Positions 8,584 through 17,816 of a stretch of 48,902 nucleotides of DNA are shown piece by piece. The stretch is from the NCBI GenBank assembly GCA_011390935.1, contig JAABRL010000030.1, positions 1 to 48,902 of the forward strand, read 5' to 3'. Position 1 is the stretch's first letter. Each line of letters opens with the position of its first letter. The DNA is from Gemmatimonas sp. (GTDB lineage Bacteria > Gemmatimonadota > Gemmatimonadetes > Gemmatimonadales > Gemmatimonadaceae). The notes beneath the pieces were generated by a model. That model had not been told where the DNA came from and searched no databases. It was given only the letters and a program-made list of their open reading frames with translations. The position numbers and the translations under genes were made by a program.

Positions 8584-8809
8584 TCCGAATAATGGTGTCA
8601 AACCCCTCGATGCGGCGACCCTTTCCGTGATCGGCTTTGCCCCTTGCGCTCCGTCGGCTAACTTGCGCCCGCCCGAGGGTGCCTCGCCACTGCGTCGCAC
8701 TCGCGTGCCCTCCACGTTCAACACGCTCGCACATTTCCCACGACGCTCGCCGCGCGGCAGCGGTCGGGCGCTTCGGCGTGACCGACTCGCCGCGCGTGAG
8801 GGACTCCGC

Positions 8810-10258
8810 ATGACGCCCACGCCGAACAACCCGGATCGTCCGCTGGCGTCACTGCTGGCTCCCGACCTGCTCGAGTTGCTCGAGGAGGCGCCGGAGAGCA
8901 TCGGGCCGCAGACGGAGGAGCTGCACCCGGCCGACCTCGCCGACGTCGCCGAGTTGCTGCCACCGGAGCGTGCGGGTGCGCTGCTCGCGGCGCTGCCGAA
9001 GGAGCGCGCTGCCGACGTGCTCGAGTACCTCGACGAGGAGTTTCGCTCCGAAGTGCTCGAGACGCTCTCCGCGCGGGCCGCCGCCACGATCGTGGAGGAA
9101 ATGACGCCCGACGAGCGCGCCGACGTGCTCGAAGAGCTCGACGAGGAGACGGCCGACGAGATCTTCTCCGAGCTGACCCCCGAGGCGGCCGCCGAGACCG
9201 AGCGGCTGCTCCAGTACGATCCGTATACGGCCGGCGGCCTCATGACCACCGAGTTCGTGTCGGTGGCAGAAGCGCTCACGGTGGAGGAGGCGCTCGTGGC
9301 GGTGCGAGCCATGGCGCGCGCTGGTCGCAAGGAAGCGATGTACACGGTGTATACCACGGACGCCGAGGGACGACTGCGCGGCGTGCTCTCGCTGCGGGAG
9401 TTGCTGGCGGCGCAGGAAGGCACGCGCCTCACGGAGCTCGCCTGGACCGAGGTCGTGAGTGTCGGTCCCAACATGCTGCAGGAAGAGGTGTCACAGGTCA
9501 CCTCCAACTACGACCTCGTAGCCCTTCCAGTCGTTGACGACGAGCGACGGCTGCTCGGCGTTGTGACCGTCGATGACGTCATCGACGTCATTCAGGAAGA
9601 GCAGACGGAGGACGCGCAGAAGTTCGGCGGCATGGAGGCGCTCGATGAGCCGTACATGACCATCGGCATCTTCGATATGCTCAAGAAGCGTGGCGGCTGG
9701 CTGGCTGTGCTCTTCGTGGGCGAACTGTTCACCGCCTCCGCGATTCATCACTACGAAGGCGCGCTCGACAAGCTGCTGATTCTCAGCACGTTCATTCCGC
9801 TCATCATTGCATCGGGCGGCAACAGCGGCTCGCAGGCCACGTCGCTCATCATTCGCGCGATGGCACTCGGCGAAGTCACGCTGCGTGACTGGTGGCGTGT
9901 CGCCAAGCGCGAACTCCCCACCGGCTTCTCGCTCGGACTGCTGCTCGGCGCGCTCGGTTTCGTGCGCATTCTCGTGTGGCAGGCCATGGCGAGCGGCCAG
10001 TGGATCGTGGGCGGCCTCGAGCTGGGGCATGATTACGAAGGGCTGGCGATGCCGCTCGCGTTCACCGTGTCGGTGGCGCTCATCGGCGTGGTCACGTTCG
10101 GCTCGCTGGTGGGCTCCATGCTACCGTTCGTGCTGCGCCGGCTCGGCTTCGACCCTGCGAGCGCGTCCGCGCCGTTCGTGGCCACGCTGGTGGACGTGAG
10201 CGGCATCGTGATCTACTTCTCGGCGGCCACCCTGTTTCTCGGCGGCCTGCTCCGCTGA
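8810..10258 (+). CDS. mgtE: Magnesium transporter MgtE
   Basis: 482 aa Mg2+ channel/transporter. The order is an N-domain of acidic, leucine-rich helical repeats (about 20-140, e.g. ADVLEYLDEEF), two CBS domains (about 145-270, including YDPYTAGGLMTTEF and LLGVVTVDDVID), a plug helix, and a membrane domain from about residue 295 with SGGNSGSQATSLIIRA, the conserved pore region of the family. The ATG at 8810 is preceded by GAGGGA at a suitable distance. The 8584-8809 leader is shared with a divergent gene; I looked for a magnesium riboswitch there and did not recognise one. An EamA gene follows with a CTGA overlap. Confidence 0.94.
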   Translation: MTPTPNNPDRPLASLLAPDLLELLEEAPESIGPQTEELHPADLADVAELLPPERAGALLAALPKERAADVLEYLDEEFRSEVLETLSARAAATIVEEMTPDERADVLEELDEETADEIFSELTPEAAAETERLLQYDPYTAGGLMTTEFVSVAEALTVEEALVAVRAMARAGRKEAMYTVYTTDAEGRLRGVLSLRELLAAQEGTRLTELAWTEVVSVGPNMLQEEVSQVTSNYDLVALPVVDDERRLLGVVTVDDVIDVIQEEQTEDAQKFGGMEALDEPYMTIGIFDMLKKRGGWLAVLFVGELFTASAIHHYEGALDKLLILSTFIPLIIASGGNSGSQATSLIIRAMALGEVTLRDWWRVAKRELPTGFSLGLLLGALGFVRILVWQAMASGQWIVGGLELGHDYEGLAMPLAFTVSVALIGVVTFGSLVGSMLPFVLRRLGFDPASASAPFVATLVDVSGIVIYFSAATLFLGGLLR

Positions 10259-11145
10259 GCCAGCGTCCCTGGGCGTCCACCGGTTGGATCGCGCTCAGCG
10301 CGTGCTGTTTCGGCTCGATCGCCCCGCTCACGGTGCTCGCCACGGCCGACGGGGCGTCGCTGTCGATGATCCAATTCTGGCGCTACCTCACGTCTGCGCT
10401 GCTGCTCGGCGCCGCGGCGCGGTACGAACGACGCACGATGCCGGAGCCGACCGGTCGCCCGCCGTGGCGAATGCTCGATCTCACCGTGCTCGGCGGCGGG
10501 GCGCAGTTCTCCGTGGCCGCGCTTACGCTCTCGGCGCTTCGCTATCTGCCCGCGGCGACGGTGGGCTTTCTGTTCTACACGTTTCCAGTCTGGGTCACGC
10601 TCTGGAGCGCCGTGCGAGGCATTGAGCGACTCACGCCGCTGCGTGTCGCCGCGCTCCTCTGCGCCGTGGGCGGCATCACGCTGATGGTGGGCGCACCGGG
10701 TGCCGAGGCGATGTCGCCGATTGGCCTCATGCTCGCGCTCGCCGCCGCCGTGGTCTATGCGCTCTACATTCCGCTCATGGGCGTGCGGCAGCGCGGGCTG
10801 CCGGCACTGGGGGTGTCACACGCGGTGGCCGTGGGTGGCACCTTCTGGTTCGTGGTGTGGAGCGTGAGCACCGGTGCTCTGTTCACGGTGCCCAGCATGC
10901 GCGAGTTCGCGCTGAGCGTGACGATGGGCGTGCTGACGACCTTTGCCTTCTTCGGCTTTCTCACCGGGCTGGCAGGACTCGGGCCGGTGCGAGCGGCCAT
11001 CACGAGCACCGTGGAGCCACTCTGGACGGTGCTGCTGGGCGTGGTGCTGCTGAATCAGGCGCTGGGTGCTGGTACGTTGCTTGGCGGGATCGGGGTGCTG
11101 TTGGCCGTGATCCTACTGACACTTCGCCCCGGCCGCGTGGCGTGA
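10255..11145 (+). CDS. EamA/DMT-family drug/metabolite exporter
   Basis: Ten-helix inner-membrane transporter with two EamA repeats. The conventional start would be GTG 10333, but translation upstream in the same frame gives STGWIALSACCFGSIAPLT, which is the expected first transmembrane helix. Including it gives about 296 aa, the normal family length, against 270 aa otherwise. The only start-like codon available is CTG at 10255, overlapping the mgtE stop as CTGA, so translational coupling is likely; there is no other in-frame ATG, GTG or TTG. The substrate is unknown. A perfect 12-base palindrome CCCGGATCCGGG follows the stop (11148-11159). The family call is firm, the start tentative. Confidence 0.82.
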   Translation: MSQRPWASTGWIALSACCFGSIAPLTVLATADGASLSMIQFWRYLTSALLLGAAARYERRTMPEPTGRPPWRMLDLTVLGGGAQFSVAALTLSALRYLPAATVGFLFYTFPVWVTLWSAVRGIERLTPLRVAALLCAVGGITLMVGAPGAEAMSPIGLMLALAAAVVYALYIPLMGVRQRGLPALGVSHAVAVGGTFWFVVWSVSTGALFTVPSMREFALSVTMGVLTTFAFFGFLTGLAGLGPVRAAITSTVEPLWTVLLGVVLLNQALGAGTLLGGIGVLLAVILLTLRPGRVA

Positions 11146-11238
11146 CACCCGGATCCGGGGCGGTGACGCCCTGCTGCGTAGATTCGTCTTGGACCGGGGT
11201 CGCTCACCGACCCTGCACCTTCCTTCGAGAGGCATCTC

Positions 11239-12255
11239 ATGGCACGACATCTGGTGACCGGCGCCGCCGGCTTCATCGGCTTCCATACCAGCAAGCGGTT
11301 GCTCGAACGCGGCGACGAGGTCGTCGGGCTCGATAGCGTCAATGATTACTACGACGTGACGCTGAAGGAGGCGCGGCTCGCGCAGCTCACGAGCCATCCC
11401 AACTTCCACTTCGAACGGGTACAGCTCGAAGATCGCGCCGAGATGGAGCGCGTGTTCAGCACGGGTCACTTCGATCGCGTGATTCATCTCGCCGCGCAGG
11501 CCGGGGTGCGCTACTCGCTCACGCATCCGCATGCGTACATCGAGAGCAATCTCGTGGGCTTCCTGCATATCCTCGAGGGGTGCCGGCACAACGGCGTGCA
11601 GCACCTGACCTACGCGTCCTCGTCGAGCGTGTACGGTGCGAATACGGCGATGCCGTTTTCGGTGCACCAGAACGTGGACCATCCGGTGTCGCTGTACGCG
11701 GCCACCAAGAAGGCCAACGAGCTGATGGCGCACACGTACAGCCATCTCTACGGGTTGCCCACCACCGGTCTGCGTTTCTTCACGGTGTACGGTCCGTGGG
11801 GCCGCCCGGACATGGCGCTGTTCCTCTTCACCAAGGCCATTCTCGAAGGGCAGCCCATCGATGTGTTCAACCATGGGCAGATGCAGCGCGACTTCACCTA
11901 CATCGACGACATCGTCGAAGGCGTGATCCGCACCTCCGACCACACCGCCGAGCCGAATCCGGCGTGGGATTCCGACAAGCCCGATCCGGCGACGAGTCGA
12001 GCGCCGTACCGCATCTACAACATCGGCAACAACAATCCGGTGGAACTGATGCAGCTCATTCGCACGCTCGAGCAATCGCTCGGCAAGGAAGCGGAGAAGC
12101 GTATGCTCCCCATGCAACCGGGTGATGTGCCGGCCACCTATGCCGATGTGGAAGCCCTCGTGCAGGACGTGGGCTTCGCGCCCAAGACGCCGATTGCGCA
12201 CGGCGTGCGCGAGTTCGTGCGCTGGTACCGTGAGTACTACAACATCGGGGACTGA
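11239..12255 (+). CDS. UDP-glucuronate 4-epimerase (NAD-dependent sugar epimerase)
   Basis: 338 aa extended short-chain dehydrogenase that would interconvert UDP-glucuronate and UDP-galacturonate for polysaccharide synthesis. Seen are the Rossmann motif [10 protein letters not shown], the catalytic Ser region SSSVYGAN, the YAATK catalytic Tyr-Lys pair ([10 protein letters not shown]), and [17 protein letters not shown], typical of the GlcA epimerase branch. The start ATG at 11239 has a good ribosome-binding site (GAGAGG, 6 bases upstream). Its last 19 bases overlap the end of the convergent SURF1 gene. No other polysaccharide genes are adjacent. Confidence 0.92.
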   Translation: MARHLVTGAAGFIGFHTSKRLLERGDEVVGLDSVNDYYDVTLKEARLAQLTSHPNFHFERVQLEDRAEMERVFSTGHFDRVIHLAAQAGVRYSLTHPHAYIESNLVGFLHILEGCRHNGVQHLTYASSSSVYGANTAMPFSVHQNVDHPVSLYAATKKANELMAHTYSHLYGLPTTGLRFFTVYGPWGRPDMALFLFTKAILEGQPIDVFNHGQMQRDFTYIDDIVEGVIRTSDHTAEPNPAWDSDKPDPATSRAPYRIYNIGNNNPVELMQLIRTLEQSLGKEAEKRMLPMQPGDVPATYADVEALVQDVGFAPKTPIAHGVREFVRWYREYYNIGD

Positions 12256-12995
12256 GCGGCGCGCTTGCGTGCCGTGACCACCACCGCGCCGTAGCCCACC
12301 ACGAACACGATCGCAAAGCCGAACCACTGGAGTGCGTAACTCTTGTGCGGCCCTTCGTTCATGGTGGGCATGGGGAAGCGGGCCGGCACCACGCCGCCCG
12401 TTTCGGCGTACCCGCCGATCGTATCGCCCAACTGATACACGAGCATCGACGCCACCGGCGCACGCCACTCCGCCGCGAGCGTGTCGCGCTCCAGCCAACG
12501 AAAGGCGCGCGTGTCGGACGTGAGGCGTACGGCGCCCGCCGCCGGACGGTGAAAGGCATCCACCAGCCCATCGATCGCGAGCGAATCCGATTCGCGCCAT
12601 TGCGACCGATCGACCGTGCGACCGTTGGGGGAATACACCCATCCGCGCACATACGCGAGCAGCGTATCGGTACCCGGCAGCTGCACCGGCGTGATCAACC
12701 ACACACCGGGCGAACCACCGCGGGTGCGCGAGGCGAGCACGACTTCTCGTTCGTAATCCGGCACACCCACGGCCGACACGCGCCGCCATCGCGACTCGGC
12801 CGTGTCGCGCGCCAGGGCGGCCCGAAGCGGCTCCGCGCCAGCGTCGAGCCGAGCTGCCACCGCGGCATTGTACGCGCGTCGCTGTGCGAGCCGATCGAGC
12901 TGCCAGAAGCCAAGACGCACGCACACGCCGGCGGCCACCACGACGAGCAGGCCGAACAACACCGTCTTCACGGTGCTCCCGGCGCGTGCCCTCAC
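12237..12995 (-). CDS. SURF1-family protein (cytochrome oxidase assembly)
   Basis: 252 aa, starting with GTG at 12995, which overlaps the glgB stop as GTGA. It has one transmembrane helix at each end (about 9-28, [18 protein letters not shown], and about 224-243, [17 protein letters not shown]) with a periplasmic domain between. Family marks are the GFWQLDRL motif after helix 1 and the C-terminal [18 protein letters not shown]1 proteins help insert haem a into cytochrome c oxidase; no oxidase genes are in the window, so the link is by family only. Confidence 0.85.
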   Translation of the reverse strand: MRARAGSTVKTVLFGLLVVVAAGVCVRLGFWQLDRLAQRRAYNAAVAARLDAGAEPLRAALARDTAESRWRRVSAVGVPDYEREVVLASRTRGGSPGVWLITPVQLPGTDTLLAYVRGWVYSPNGRTVDRSQWRESDSLAIDGLVDAFHRPAAGAVRLTSDTRAFRWLERDTLAAEWRAPVASMLVYQLGDTIGGYAETGGVVPARFPMPTMNEGPHKSYALQWFGFAIVFVVGYGAVVVTARKRAAQSPML

Positions 12996-15505
12996 GCGTC
13001 GTCCTCGGGCTTTGGAGCCTTGGGAGTCTTCGGCGCCTTGGGCGTCTTGGGCTTGCTCACCTTGGCCGGCTTCGGCTTGGCGCTCTTCGTCTTGCTGCGC
13101 TTGGGTTTTTCGCCACTCGGAGATGCGTCGCCCGCATCGAGCGCGGCGCCGTGACGCTTCACACGGCGGCTTCGCCTGCTGATGCCAAGCTCCTGCACGG
13201 TCAGCTCACTGGCAGGCACCGCCACCTCGATGCCAGCCGGCACTTCGTCGGCGGCGCGCACTGTGGCCGCGCTTTCTGCGGTTCCCGGCTCGGGGAGCAA
13301 CACCACCGCCGACAGCGGCGGTAGCGTGAGCAGCATGGACTGCCCAAACCCATGATACGGCGAGTCATCGGTGAGCACGACATCGGTGGCCACCGTCCCG
13401 CTGCCGCCGAACACGGCGTCATCGCTCGAGAGCGCATACCGATACGCGCCGCGCGCCGGCGCACCGATGCGGTACCCGTCACGCGGCACCGGCGTGAGGT
13501 TGAGCACCACGACGGCATGGTCATCGCCGTCGCGTCGAACGAACGACACCACGCTCTGCTCCCGATCGGCGACGTCGATCCATGCAAAGCCGGCCGGTTC
13601 GTGATCACGACGCCAGAAACATGGATGGGCGCGATATAGCGCGCCAATCGCCGCCACGAACTGCTCCAATCCCGCAGGCAGCGGTTGCTCGAGCAGGTGC
13701 CACTCGAGACTCACATCGTGATTCCACTCGCGCGACGTACCGAGTTCCGCCCCCATGAACAGCAGCGACTTGCCCGGACGCGTGATCGCGTACGCCAGCA
13801 TCGCGCGCAGGTTCGCGAACTTGCGCCACGCATCACCCGGCATCTTTTCGAGCAGCGACTTCTTGAGGTGCACCACTTCGTCGTGCGACATCGGGTTCAC
13901 GAAACGTTCGCTGTACTCGTACATCATCGCGAACGTGAGCCGGTCGTGATTGCCGCTGCGAAACAGCGGGTCCACACGAAAGTAGTCGAGGGTGTCGTGC
14001 ATCCACCCCATGTTCCACTTGAACGTGAACCCCAGCCCGCCCTCCGCAATCGGATGCGTGACACGCGGCCAGGTGGTGCTCTCTTCGGCGATCATCACCA
14101 CACCCGGATGACGCGTCCCCACGGTGTAGTTGAGCTGGCGCAGGAACGATACGGCATCGAGGTTCTCGCGTCCCCCCAACCGATTGCGCATCCACTGCCC
14201 CGCCTCGCGGCCGTAGTCGAGATACAGCATGGACGCCACGGCATCCACGCGCAGTCCGTCGAGATGGAACTCCTCGATCCAATACAGCGCGTTGGCCAGC
14301 AGAAAGTTGCGCACTTCATTGCGGCCGTAATTGAAGATCAGCGTGCCCCACTCCGGATGCTCGGCGAGCCGTGGGTCCTCGTGCTCGTAGCACGCGGTGC
14401 CGTCGAAGCGGCGTAGCGCGAAGTCGTCCTTGGGGAAGTGCGCAGGCACCCAGTCCAACAGCACACCAATACCGGCCGCGTGCATCGTGTCCACGAAGAA
14501 ACGGAAGTCGTCGGGCGTGCCGTATCGCGACGTGGGCGCATAGTAGCCGCTTACCTGATAGCCCCACGAGGCGCCGTACGGATGCTCCAGCACCGGCATC
14601 AGCTCCACATGCGTGAACCCGAGTCGCGTGCAGTGCTCGGCGAGCAGCGGTGCGATCTCACGATATGTGAGCGATCGATTGCCCTCTTCGGGCACACGGC
14701 GCCACGAGCCGAGATGCACTTCATACACATGCATCGGTTCGCGCACGGGTTCACGTGCCGCACGCGCCTCAAGCCAGGCCGCATCGCCCCACGTGTAGCG
14801 ATCGCGTCGGGTTACGATTGACGCGTTGCCCGGCTGCTGCTCCATGTGCAGACCGAGCGGGTCAGTCTTCACGCGCACCGGGCCGGAGAGGGCGCGAATC
14901 TCGTACTTGTACTTCGCACCGTCCTGCACCCCGGGGATGAACAGCTCCCACACGCCACCGGCGTTGAGCTTGCGCATGGGGTGGGCGTGCCCGTTCCAGG
15001 CGTTGAAGTCGCCGATCACACTCACCCCGCGCGCGTTCGGTGCCCACACCACGAACGCGACACCCGAGACGCCATCAATCGTTCGCAGCTGCGCACCGAA
15101 GACTTCCCACAACCGCAGGTGCGACCCTTCCCCGAAGAGGTGCAGATCCATCGCGCCGAGCGTCGACGGGAATCGATACGGGTCCTCCGTATCGACCGTG
15201 CGCCCGTCTTCGAACTGGGCACGCACGCGATAGCGCAGCACCGGTCGGGCACCGGGCACGAAACACTGGTGAATGCCTCCGGCGGCCGGCTCGAGCACGT
15301 GCTCCGCGCCGTTCTCGAGCACCACCCACATTGCCGTGGCGCCAGCGCTCAGCGCTCGGAACACCACGCCGCGCACACCGCCGTGGGTTGCACCGTGCAT
15401 GCCGAGCACCTCGTGCGGCCGAGGGTGCGTGCCGGCGGCGAGCTGGCGAGTGATCTCCGCCGACAACTCGGCGGGCGGCAGGGCGGTGCGTGACGGTCGG
15501 GGCAT
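12992..15505 (-). CDS. glgB: 1,4-alpha-glucan branching enzyme
   Basis: 837 aa GH13 enzyme that makes alpha-1,6 branches in glycogen. Two N-terminal CBM48-like modules (about 15-210, ending in VIGDFNAWNGHAHPM) precede the catalytic barrel (about 240-600). The nucleophile is D421 (GLRVDAVASML) and the acid/base is E474 (AEEST); the transition-state Asp lies in NPMSHDEVVH. The C-terminal all-beta domain is followed by an unusual tail of about 60 residues rich in Lys, Pro, Ser and Ala. The ATG at 15505 is preceded at 6 bases by TATCTT, a possible -10 element. It is the first gene of a two-gene operon with SURF1. Confidence 0.95.
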   Translation of the reverse strand: MPRPSRTALPPAELSAEITRQLAAGTHPRPHEVLGMHGATHGGVRGVVFRALSAGATAMWVVLENGAEHVLEPAAGGIHQCFVPGARPVLRYRVRAQFEDGRTVDTEDPYRFPSTLGAMDLHLFGEGSHLRLWEVFGAQLRTIDGVSGVAFVVWAPNARGVSVIGDFNAWNGHAHPMRKLNAGGVWELFIPGVQDGAKYKYEIRALSGPVRVKTDPLGLHMEQQPGNASIVTRRDRYTWGDAAWLEARAAREPVREPMHVYEVHLGSWRRVPEEGNRSLTYREIAPLLAEHCTRLGFTHVELMPVLEHPYGASWGYQVSGYYAPTSRYGTPDDFRFFVDTMHAAGIGVLLDWVPAHFPKDDFALRRFDGTACYEHEDPRLAEHPEWGTLIFNYGRNEVRNFLLANALYWIEEFHLDGLRVDAVASMLYLDYGREAGQWMRNRLGGRENLDAVSFLRQLNYTVGTRHPGVVMIAEESTTWPRVTHPIAEGGLGFTFKWNMGWMHDTLDYFRVDPLFRSGNHDRLTFAMMYEYSERFVNPMSHDEVVHLKKSLLEKMPGDAWRKFANLRAMLAYAITRPGKSLLFMGAELGTSREWNHDVSLEWHLLEQPLPAGLEQFVAAIGALYRAHPCFWRRDHEPAGFAWIDVADREQSVVSFVRRDGDDHAVVVLNLTPVPRDGYRIGAPARGAYRYALSSDDAVFGGSGTVATDVVLTDDSPYHGFGQSMLLTLPPLSAVVLLPEPGTAESAATVRAADEVPAGIEVAVPASELTVQELGISRRSRRVKRHGAALDAGDASPSGEKPKRSKTKSAKPKPAKVSKPKTPKAPKTPKAPKPEDDA
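12995..13108 (-). repeat. Low-complexity Lys/Pro-rich tail of glgB (irregular short repeats)
   Basis: The last 38 codons before the glgB stop encode repeats of the type KPK, KTPKAP and AKPKP, ending in EDDA. On the plus strand it appears as repeated CTTGGG/CTTCGG units. It lies after the final GH13 C-terminal domain, so it is an add-on, not part of the enzyme core. Such repeats can change length by slippage. Confidence 0.8.
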
Positions 15506-15588
15506 ACAGGAAAGATAGGGCAGATTGACCTCCGGAGGCGGCCATGGGCGACCTGTGGCCCGACCGAAACCTCCCCACGGCGCTCAGG

Positions 15589-17082
15589 TCACCGGTACGT
15601 CTCGAAGAACCCCGTACCCTCAGCGACGGTGCGTACCCCGCGCACCCGCATCGTGATGCGCACCCGACCCTGCAGCTGCACGAACCAGGGGCGGGCCAAC
15701 TGCCTCGCCAGCGCCGATTCCCCTCGCTCCACGAGGCCGGCGCGCGTGTCCGTGGCCGTCGCATCGTCGGTGAACAGCTCCACGCGCAGGGTGTCGTCCC
15801 CGCGCACGTCCTCCATCACGCCCGAGGCCGGCACCCGGAGCGACTGTCCGCCCACACGCAGGACCCGGCTGTCGTCGTAGGCAATCGCGCGAGGCCGGAA
15901 AAGTGCCACGAAGCCCAGCGAGTCGGTCACGTAGACAAAGAGCGGTGACTCGGTCTCCAGGGAATCGGGGGGCTGCACACGGCCGAACAGCAGCCCCAGT
16001 GCACCGGCGTTGGCGGCGCCCCACTCCCACGTGACGCCACGCCAGATGCCCCAGTTGTGGTCGTGGTAGGCGCGTGCGGCGTCGTAGCGCTCGCAGCGGC
16101 CGTCGGTACACAGCGTGCCGGTGGCGGTGGCGCGCAGCCCAGGCACGGTGTAACCGGACGCAAAATCACCGCTCAGCAGCGTCGCACCCGGGAACTCGGC
16201 GTTGGGCACCGGCGAGACGATGAGATCGAGCTCCAGCGGCGTACCACGACCTTCCTCGATCACGCGCGCCACGATCGAATAGTTGCCATCAGCGAGTACA
16301 CGGACGGACGCATTGCCGATGTGCACGTCGGCGTCCGTGGTGGAGAAGCGCACCTGCTCGCCCGGCACACCCGCACTGAAGCGACGCGAGGACTGGCCAC
16401 GCTCGTGCAACGTGACGAGCACCTGACCGCCCCATTCGCCGTCGGGAATGTCACCGCCCACGATGAACGAAATGAACGCCCACCGCGTGGCGTCGTCGGA
16501 GAGCACATTGAAATAGTGCCACTCCCCCCACGACGGACGCGTGGCCACATCACCCAGCGGCAGATGAAAGTGATCGCTATCGTGTCGGCGCTCGGCCAGG
16601 GTGGGATCGGCCCAGCGCGCATCGGCCTCGTCGTTCTTCCACTCGCCCGACACGAGCGTGGGGCCGGCGCCCACACCGCGCGAGGCATCGGGCAGCTCGC
16701 CGGTGGCGCGCACCGGCAGCTCCTGTCCGTCGGCCGTGGTGAGATACAGCAACTTGTTGTCGATCTGGGGTGCAACGGCCGTTACCAACTCGGCGTGACG
16801 CGGCGACGCCAGCACCTGCCGGTACACGAAGCGCGCGTTGGGGACGGAGAAGAACATGCCGCCCAGCCCACCCGTCTTGAGCACTTCAAGATCGATGCCG
16901 TCGGGCAGCACGGTGATGTCACCGCCACCCACCAGCTTTTCCTCGCGCGCCTGCGTGAGCATCGCCTCGCCGACGGCCAGCAGCGTGATCATCACCGCCA
17001 CTCCCAGGCCGTAACCGAGCAGCAGCAACGCGGCACGCCACGGACGATCGGTGATGTTGCGCCACGCGAGCTGCCAGATCAC
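15589..17082 (-). CDS. Membrane-anchored CrtC/AttH lipocalin-like protein, fused to an FtsX-type permease N-terminus
   Basis: 497 aa from GTG 17082, overlapping the ATPase stop as GTGA. Residues 1-45 look like the first segment of a MacB/FtsX permease (LAWRNITDRPWRAALLLLGYG, a single membrane helix, then a periplasmic stretch). From about residue 150 the sequence matches the CrtC/AttH superfamily, notably SWGEWHYFNVLSDD and the diagnostic YHDHNWG at 339-345. The other permease helices are absent. AttH-type proteins accompany ABC transporters in other bacteria; here the partner domain is tethered to the membrane. An enzymatic role, such as a hydratase like CrtC, cannot be concluded. There are no carotenoid genes nearby. 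Confidence 0.75.
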   Translation of the reverse strand: MIWQLAWRNITDRPWRAALLLLGYGLGVAVMITLLAVGEAMLTQAREEKLVGGGDITVLPDGIDLEVLKTGGLGGMFFSVPNARFVYRQVLASPRHAELVTAVAPQIDNKLLYLTTADGQELPVRATGELPDASRGVGAGPTLVSGEWKNDEADARWADPTLAERRHDSDHFHLPLGDVATRPSWGEWHYFNVLSDDATRWAFISFIVGGDIPDGEWGGQVLVTLHERGQSSRRFSAGVPGEQVRFSTTDADVHIGNASVRVLADGNYSIVARVIEEGRGTPLELDLIVSPVPNAEFPGATLLSGDFASGYTVPGLRATATGTLCTDGRCERYDAARAYHDHNWGIWRGVTWEWGAANAGALGLLFGRVQPPDSLETESPLFVYVTDSLGFVALFRPRAIAYDDSRVLRVGGQSLRVPASGVMEDVRGDDTLRVELFTDDATATDTRAGLVERGESALARQLARPWFVQLQGRVRITMRVRGVRTVAEGTGFFETYR

Positions 17083-17816
17083 GGCGCGATGTCTCCGGCC
17101 GTGGGCGCGGTGTCGCTGCGCGTATCGTGTACGATGCGACCATCGCGCATGGTGATCACGCGTTGCGCCGACTGCGCGAGCGCTGCATCGTGTGTCACGA
17201 GCACGCAGGTGAGTCCGTCGGCGTTGAGGCGCTGCAGGAGTGCAATCAGGGCAGCACCGGTGGCCGCATCGAGTTCACCGGTGGGCTCATCGGCCAACAA
17301 CAACGCCGGCTGATTCGCCAGCGCGCGCGCCACCGCCACGCGCTGCTGCTCGCCGCCGGACAGCTGCGTGGGGCGATGTCCGGTGCGTTCGCCGAGTCCG
17401 ACATACCGCAGCAACTCCTCGGCGCGCGCACGGCGGGCCGCGGGTGCGATGCCCGCCTCGGCCATGGGCAGCATCACGTTCTCGAGCGCCGAGAGCGTGG
17501 GCATGAGGTAGAAGCGCTGAAAGACGAGTCCCACTCGCAACAGACGCAGCCGCGTCGCCTCGGCATCGCTCAAGTGCGAGATATCGCGCCCTTCGAACGT
17601 CACGGAGCCTACGTCGGGCGCGTCCACCGCGCCGAGCAGATGCAGCAGCGTGGACTTGCCCGAACCGCTGGCCCCCACGATCGCCACGAACTCACCACGA
17701 GTGATGGTGAGGGACACGCCGCGTAGTGCGTGCACCGTGCTTTCGCCGGCGCGATACTCCCGCTTCACGTCACGCGCGTCGAGCAGCACGTCGGAGGTGC
17801 CATTGATGGGCTTCAT
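17079..17816 (-). CDS. ABC transporter ATP-binding protein (LolD/MacB type)
   Basis: 245 aa. It has Walker A GASGSGKST, the Q-loop in GLVFQRFYLMP, signature LSGGEQQRVAVARAL, Walker B LLLADEPTGELD and an H-loop in LVTHDAALA. These place it in the LolD/MacB/FtsE group that powers FtsX-like permeases. The family start is ATG 17816, overlapping the permease stop as ATGA; the open frame upstream is the permease gene in another frame. It sits between two permease genes and the AttH-like gene, so it is very likely the motor of this complex. Confidence 0.93.
   Translation of the reverse strand: MKPINGTSDVLLDARDVKREYRAGESTVHALRGVSLTITRGEFVAIVGASGSGKSTLLHLLGAVDAPDVGSVTFEGRDISHLSDAEATRLRLLRVGLVFQRFYLMPTLSALENVMLPMAEAGIAPAARRARAEELLRYVGLGERTGHRPTQLSGGEQQRVAVARALANQPALLLADEPTGELDAATGAALIALLQRLNADGLTCVLVTHDAALAQSAQRVITMRDGRIVHDTRSDTAPTAGDIAP

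Noticed and set aside
8584..8809. Possible Mg2+ riboswitch upstream of mgtE
   Set aside because: I searched for conserved M-box or ykoK-type stems by eye and found none; the region looks like a shared divergent promoter.
11148..11159. Perfect 12-base palindrome CCCGGATCCGGG after the EamA gene
   Set aside because: Too short and without a loop or T-run to call a terminator; expected at some rate in GC-rich DNA.
12237..12255. Overlap of epimerase and SURF1 coding ends as a regulatory antisense device
   Set aside because: Short convergent overlaps at gene ends are common in compact genomes; nothing further supports regulation.
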